In this document: piece after piece, positions 61,971-64,000 of the stretch
How the letters are laid out: every line of letters begins with the position of its first letter
How positions within the stretch are numbered: position 1 is the first letter of the stretch
Origin: Xanthobacteraceae bacterium
GTDB taxonomy: Bacteria; Pseudomonadota; Alphaproteobacteria; Rhizobiales; Xanthobacteraceae
Direction of reading: 5' to 3'
Length of the DNA: 64,000 bases
Assembly (NCBI GenBank): GCA_022844485.1
Contig: JALHLQ010000007.1
Coordinates: forward strand, 2,770-66,769
The notes under the pieces: generated by a model
Database searches by the model: none
What the model saw: the letters and a program-made list of their open reading frames with translations, nothing else
What the model was told of the DNA's origin: nothing
Program-made: the position numbers and the translations under genes

Positions 61971-64000
61971 ATGATTGATTCGACGCATTTCGGCTTCCCC
62001 GCCGGGGACCACAAATTCGGACGGATCGCCGAAGGTACCGCGCCGGCCTGGCTCTGGACGGCGGACGGCGGACGGCTCCTGTGGGCGAATCCAGCGGGCG
62101 CGAGCGTGCTCGGCATCACCGGACCCGCCGATGCCACACGCAGCGGATCATTGCAGTCCATCGGCCATCAGATCGCTCGCTTCGTCCCGTGGCTCTCCTA
62201 TTCCGGTCCACCCCGGCTCGAGCGCGTGCGAGGTTTGGGAGGAGGGATCGGCTCATCGCTCACCTGCGCGTGCTCGCGGCTGCAGCTCGCCGACGGATCG
62301 ACCGCCGTGCTCGTCGTCAGCGCCGAAACGCGGCCCGACAGACGCAAAGCGGGGCCGGGCACACTCCCGCCCGGACATCGTTCCGACAGCGCCCGCGCAA
62401 CAGGCGACGACCCTGTCTGCAAGCCAAGCCAGACTCGGGCAACGCGTTCGCCCGATCAGCGGACGCGTCGTCCGTTCCGCTTCACATGGCACACCGATGC
62501 CGAGGGCGTGTTCACCTGGAGTCCCGAGCTGAACGAGCATCTCGGCGCCCAAGCAGACCCATTGCCGGGCCGACGCTGGAGCGAACTCTCTGCCGCGCTG
62601 GGGCTGGATCCCGAGGGCCGCATCGAACGCGCGCTCGCCATGCGCGACACGTTCAGCGGCGTTCCCCTCGCGTGGCCGATCGGAAACACAGGCCAGCGCG
62701 TCCGCCTCGAACTTTCAGGTCTTCCCTGCTTCGATCTCGACCGGCGTTTTTCCGGTTTCCGCGGCTTCGGCCTCTGCCGTTCGCCGCCTGTCTCGGCAGA
62801 CCTGGACCGGCCGCTGCCGGGACTTGGCGGCGATGAGCGGGACGCGTCGACGGAGAGGACGCAGCATCGGCCCATGCTGACCCTCGTCCCGGCGTCGCAA
62901 AACGTCGTCCCCTTCCGCGGAGGAAATCCGCAAAGACCGGCTCTGACGGCGTTGGAGCGCAGCACCTTCACGGAGATTGCGGAGACCCTGGGCGGCCATG
63001 TCGACGAGGGGGCGATCCAACAGCCGTCGAACGCCGCCGAAGGCGGGCCCGACGCAGACGACGCTTCGCATCAAGACCAGCCGGCGGAGCAGACCGACAT
63101 CAGGACTTGGATTCCGAGCGCGTTCGCGGCCGGCGGCGACAGCAGGACAGATCAGGCTCCGGCGTCGGCATCGGAGCCGGCGGCGCTCAAGGCGGAAATC
63201 CGCGAGCTCCGCTCCATCCTCGACACCGCGACCGATGGCGTGATCGTTCTCGACGAGGGCGGAACGGTGCTTTCGGCAAGCCGGAGCGCGGAGGCGCTCT
63301 TCGGCTATGACGGCCGCGAACTCGCCGGGTCGTCATTCGTGCGGCTGTTTGCGCCGGAAAGCCATCACGATGTCCTCGGCTATCTCGAGGGATTGACCCG
63401 CGCGGGCGTCGCCAGCCTGCTCAATGACGGGCGGGAGGTGATCGGGCGGGTGCGTGAAGGCGGGCTTATTCCGCTGTTCATGACGATGGGCCGGATCGAA
63501 GGCGCAAGCCGAAAATTCTGCCTCGTTCTGCGCGACATGACCGCCTGGAAACGCGCCGAGGAAGAACTCGTGAATGCGAAGCGTATCGCCGAGAAAGCCT
63601 CCTCCGCAAAGTCGGACTTTCTGGCCAAGATCAGCCACGAAATCCGCACACCGCTCAATGCCATCATCGGCTTTGCCGAGGTGATGATCGAAGAGCGGTT
63701 CGGGCCGGTCGGCACCGAGCGCTACCGCGATTATCTGCGCGATATCCAAGCCTCCGGGCAGCATCTGATCTCGCTCGTCAACGACCTCTTGGACCTGTCC
63801 AAGATCGAAGCCGGCAAGCTCGACCTCACCTTTACCAGCGTGAAGCTGAACGAGCTGGTGCAGCAATGCGTCGCGCTGATGCAGCCGCAGGCGAACCGCG
63901 AACGCATCATCATCCGCTCTTCGCTGACGCCCACATTGCCCCCTGTCGTCGTCGATGCGCGCTCGGTCCGTCAGATCATGCTCAACCTCTTGTCGAACTC
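61971..64000 (+). CDS. Sensor histidine kinase, PleC/DivJ/PdhS-like (3' end outside window)
   Basis: At least 676 residues, open at the right edge. ATG 61971 (MIDSTHFGFPAGDHKFGRIA) follows AGGTCG. An N-terminal PAS-like segment and a long low-complexity region lead to a PAS domain at about 410-520 (LDTATDGVIVLDEGGTVLSA). The HisKA box FLAKISHEIRTPLNAI is near 553, with IEERFGPVGTERYRDYLRDI directly after it, a region typical of PleC/DivJ/PdhS-type cell-cycle kinases of Rhizobiales. The beginning of the HATPase N-box (MLNLLSNS) is the last visible motif. Confidence 0.85.
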   Translation, partial: MIDSTHFGFPAGDHKFGRIAEGTAPAWLWTADGGRLLWANPAGASVLGITGPADATRSGSLQSIGHQIARFVPWLSYSGPPRLERVRGLGGGIGSSLTCACSRLQLADGSTAVLVVSAETRPDRRKAGPGTLPPGHRSDSARATGDDPVCKPSQTRATRSPDQRTRRPFRFTWHTDAEGVFTWSPELNEHLGAQADPLPGRRWSELSAALGLDPEGRIERALAMRDTFSGVPLAWPIGNTGQRVRLELSGLPCFDLDRRFSGFRGFGLCRSPPVSADLDRPLPGLGGDERDASTERTQHRPMLTLVPASQNVVPFRGGNPQRPALTALERSTFTEIAETLGGHVDEGAIQQPSNAAEGGPDADDASHQDQPAEQTDIRTWIPSAFAAGGDSRTDQAPASASEPAALKAEIRELRSILDTATDGVIVLDEGGTVLSASRSAEALFGYDGRELAGSSFVRLFAPESHHDVLGYLEGLTRAGVASLLNDGREVIGRVREGGLIPLFMTMGRIEGASRKFCLVLRDMTAWKRAEEELVNAKRIAEKASSAKSDFLAKISHEIRTPLNAIIGFAEVMIEERFGPVGTERYRDYLRDIQASGQHLISLVNDLLDLSKIEAGKLDLTFTSVKLNELVQQCVALMQPQANRERIIIRSSLTPTLPPVVVDARSVRQIMLNLLSN

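Noticed and set aside
1..64000. CRISPR array, prophage or insertion sequence
   Set aside because: No regularly spaced repeats, transposase, integrase or phage structural genes were found on either strand.

Overview
The window is high-GC DNA from an alphaproteobacterium, most likely of the order Hyphomicrobiales (Rhizobiales), near the Bradyrhizobium/Oligotropha/Xanthobacteraceae group. This rests on four things: a canonical coxCMSLDEF carbon-monoxide dehydrogenase cluster, two phasins with TGC-rich upstream boxes, several copies of the intergenic palindromes usual in this order, and a tRNA-His that lacks G-1 and has A73, an alphaproteobacterial trait. I see no prophage, insertion sequence, integrase or CRISPR array. 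It reads as chromosomal metabolic DNA.

Layout. 0.2-3.6 kb: a small membrane protein and a TRAP uptake system (dctPQM order). 3.9-7.7 kb: a BacA/SbmA-like ABC exporter-fold protein, then a single-chain fusion of a fumarylacetoacetate-hydrolase-type domain with a ketopantoate-reductase-type domain. 7.7-15.8 kb: aerobic CO dehydrogenase genes coxC-M-S-L-D-E-F. CoxL carries the form I loop AYRCSFR, and three LytTR-like half-sites with an exact 20-bp period lie between coxC and coxM. 16-22.8 kb: malate synthase A with a histone-H1-like basic N-terminal tail, a separate H1-like protein, and glycolate oxidase glcDEF interrupted by a 166-bp palindromic element. 23-31 kb: universal stress protein, GNAT, TetR, a TPP enzyme, a kinase-like two-domain protein, an acyl-CoA dehydrogenase and a regulator-like protein. 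31.2-34.1 kb: lutABC L-lactate oxidation. 34.2-37.9 kb: a cyanate/nitrate-type ABC transporter with cyanase behind a near-consensus sigma-54 promoter. 38-42 kb: DUF3422, DUF1330 and a lone form II molybdopterin large subunit. 42-50 kb: aromatic and histidine catabolism (2-aminobenzoyl-CoA monooxygenase/reductase, MarR, CoA ligase, RidA, PobA, HutF). 50-54 kb: a split phosphorelay. 54-59 kb: a flavin reductase-type gene leading a type I secretion ABC/HlyD pair. 59-62 kb: a lipoprotein, two secreted cysteine-rich proteins, tRNA-His and two phasins. The right edge cuts a PleC/DivJ-like histidine kinase.

How it fits together (inference). CO oxidation would give electrons and CO2. If the organism fixes CO2 by the Calvin cycle, phosphoglycolate arises, and GlcDEF plus the adjacent malate synthase offer a route glycolate to glyoxylate to malate. 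Lactate, anthranilate, 4-hydroxybenzoate and cyanate are further carbon, energy or nitrogen sources. The most unusual items are the H1-like tail on malate synthase, the triple LytTR-like repeat at coxM, the paired secreted proteins with a matching cysteine pattern, and the type I secretion operon with a leading oxidoreductase and no visible substrate.
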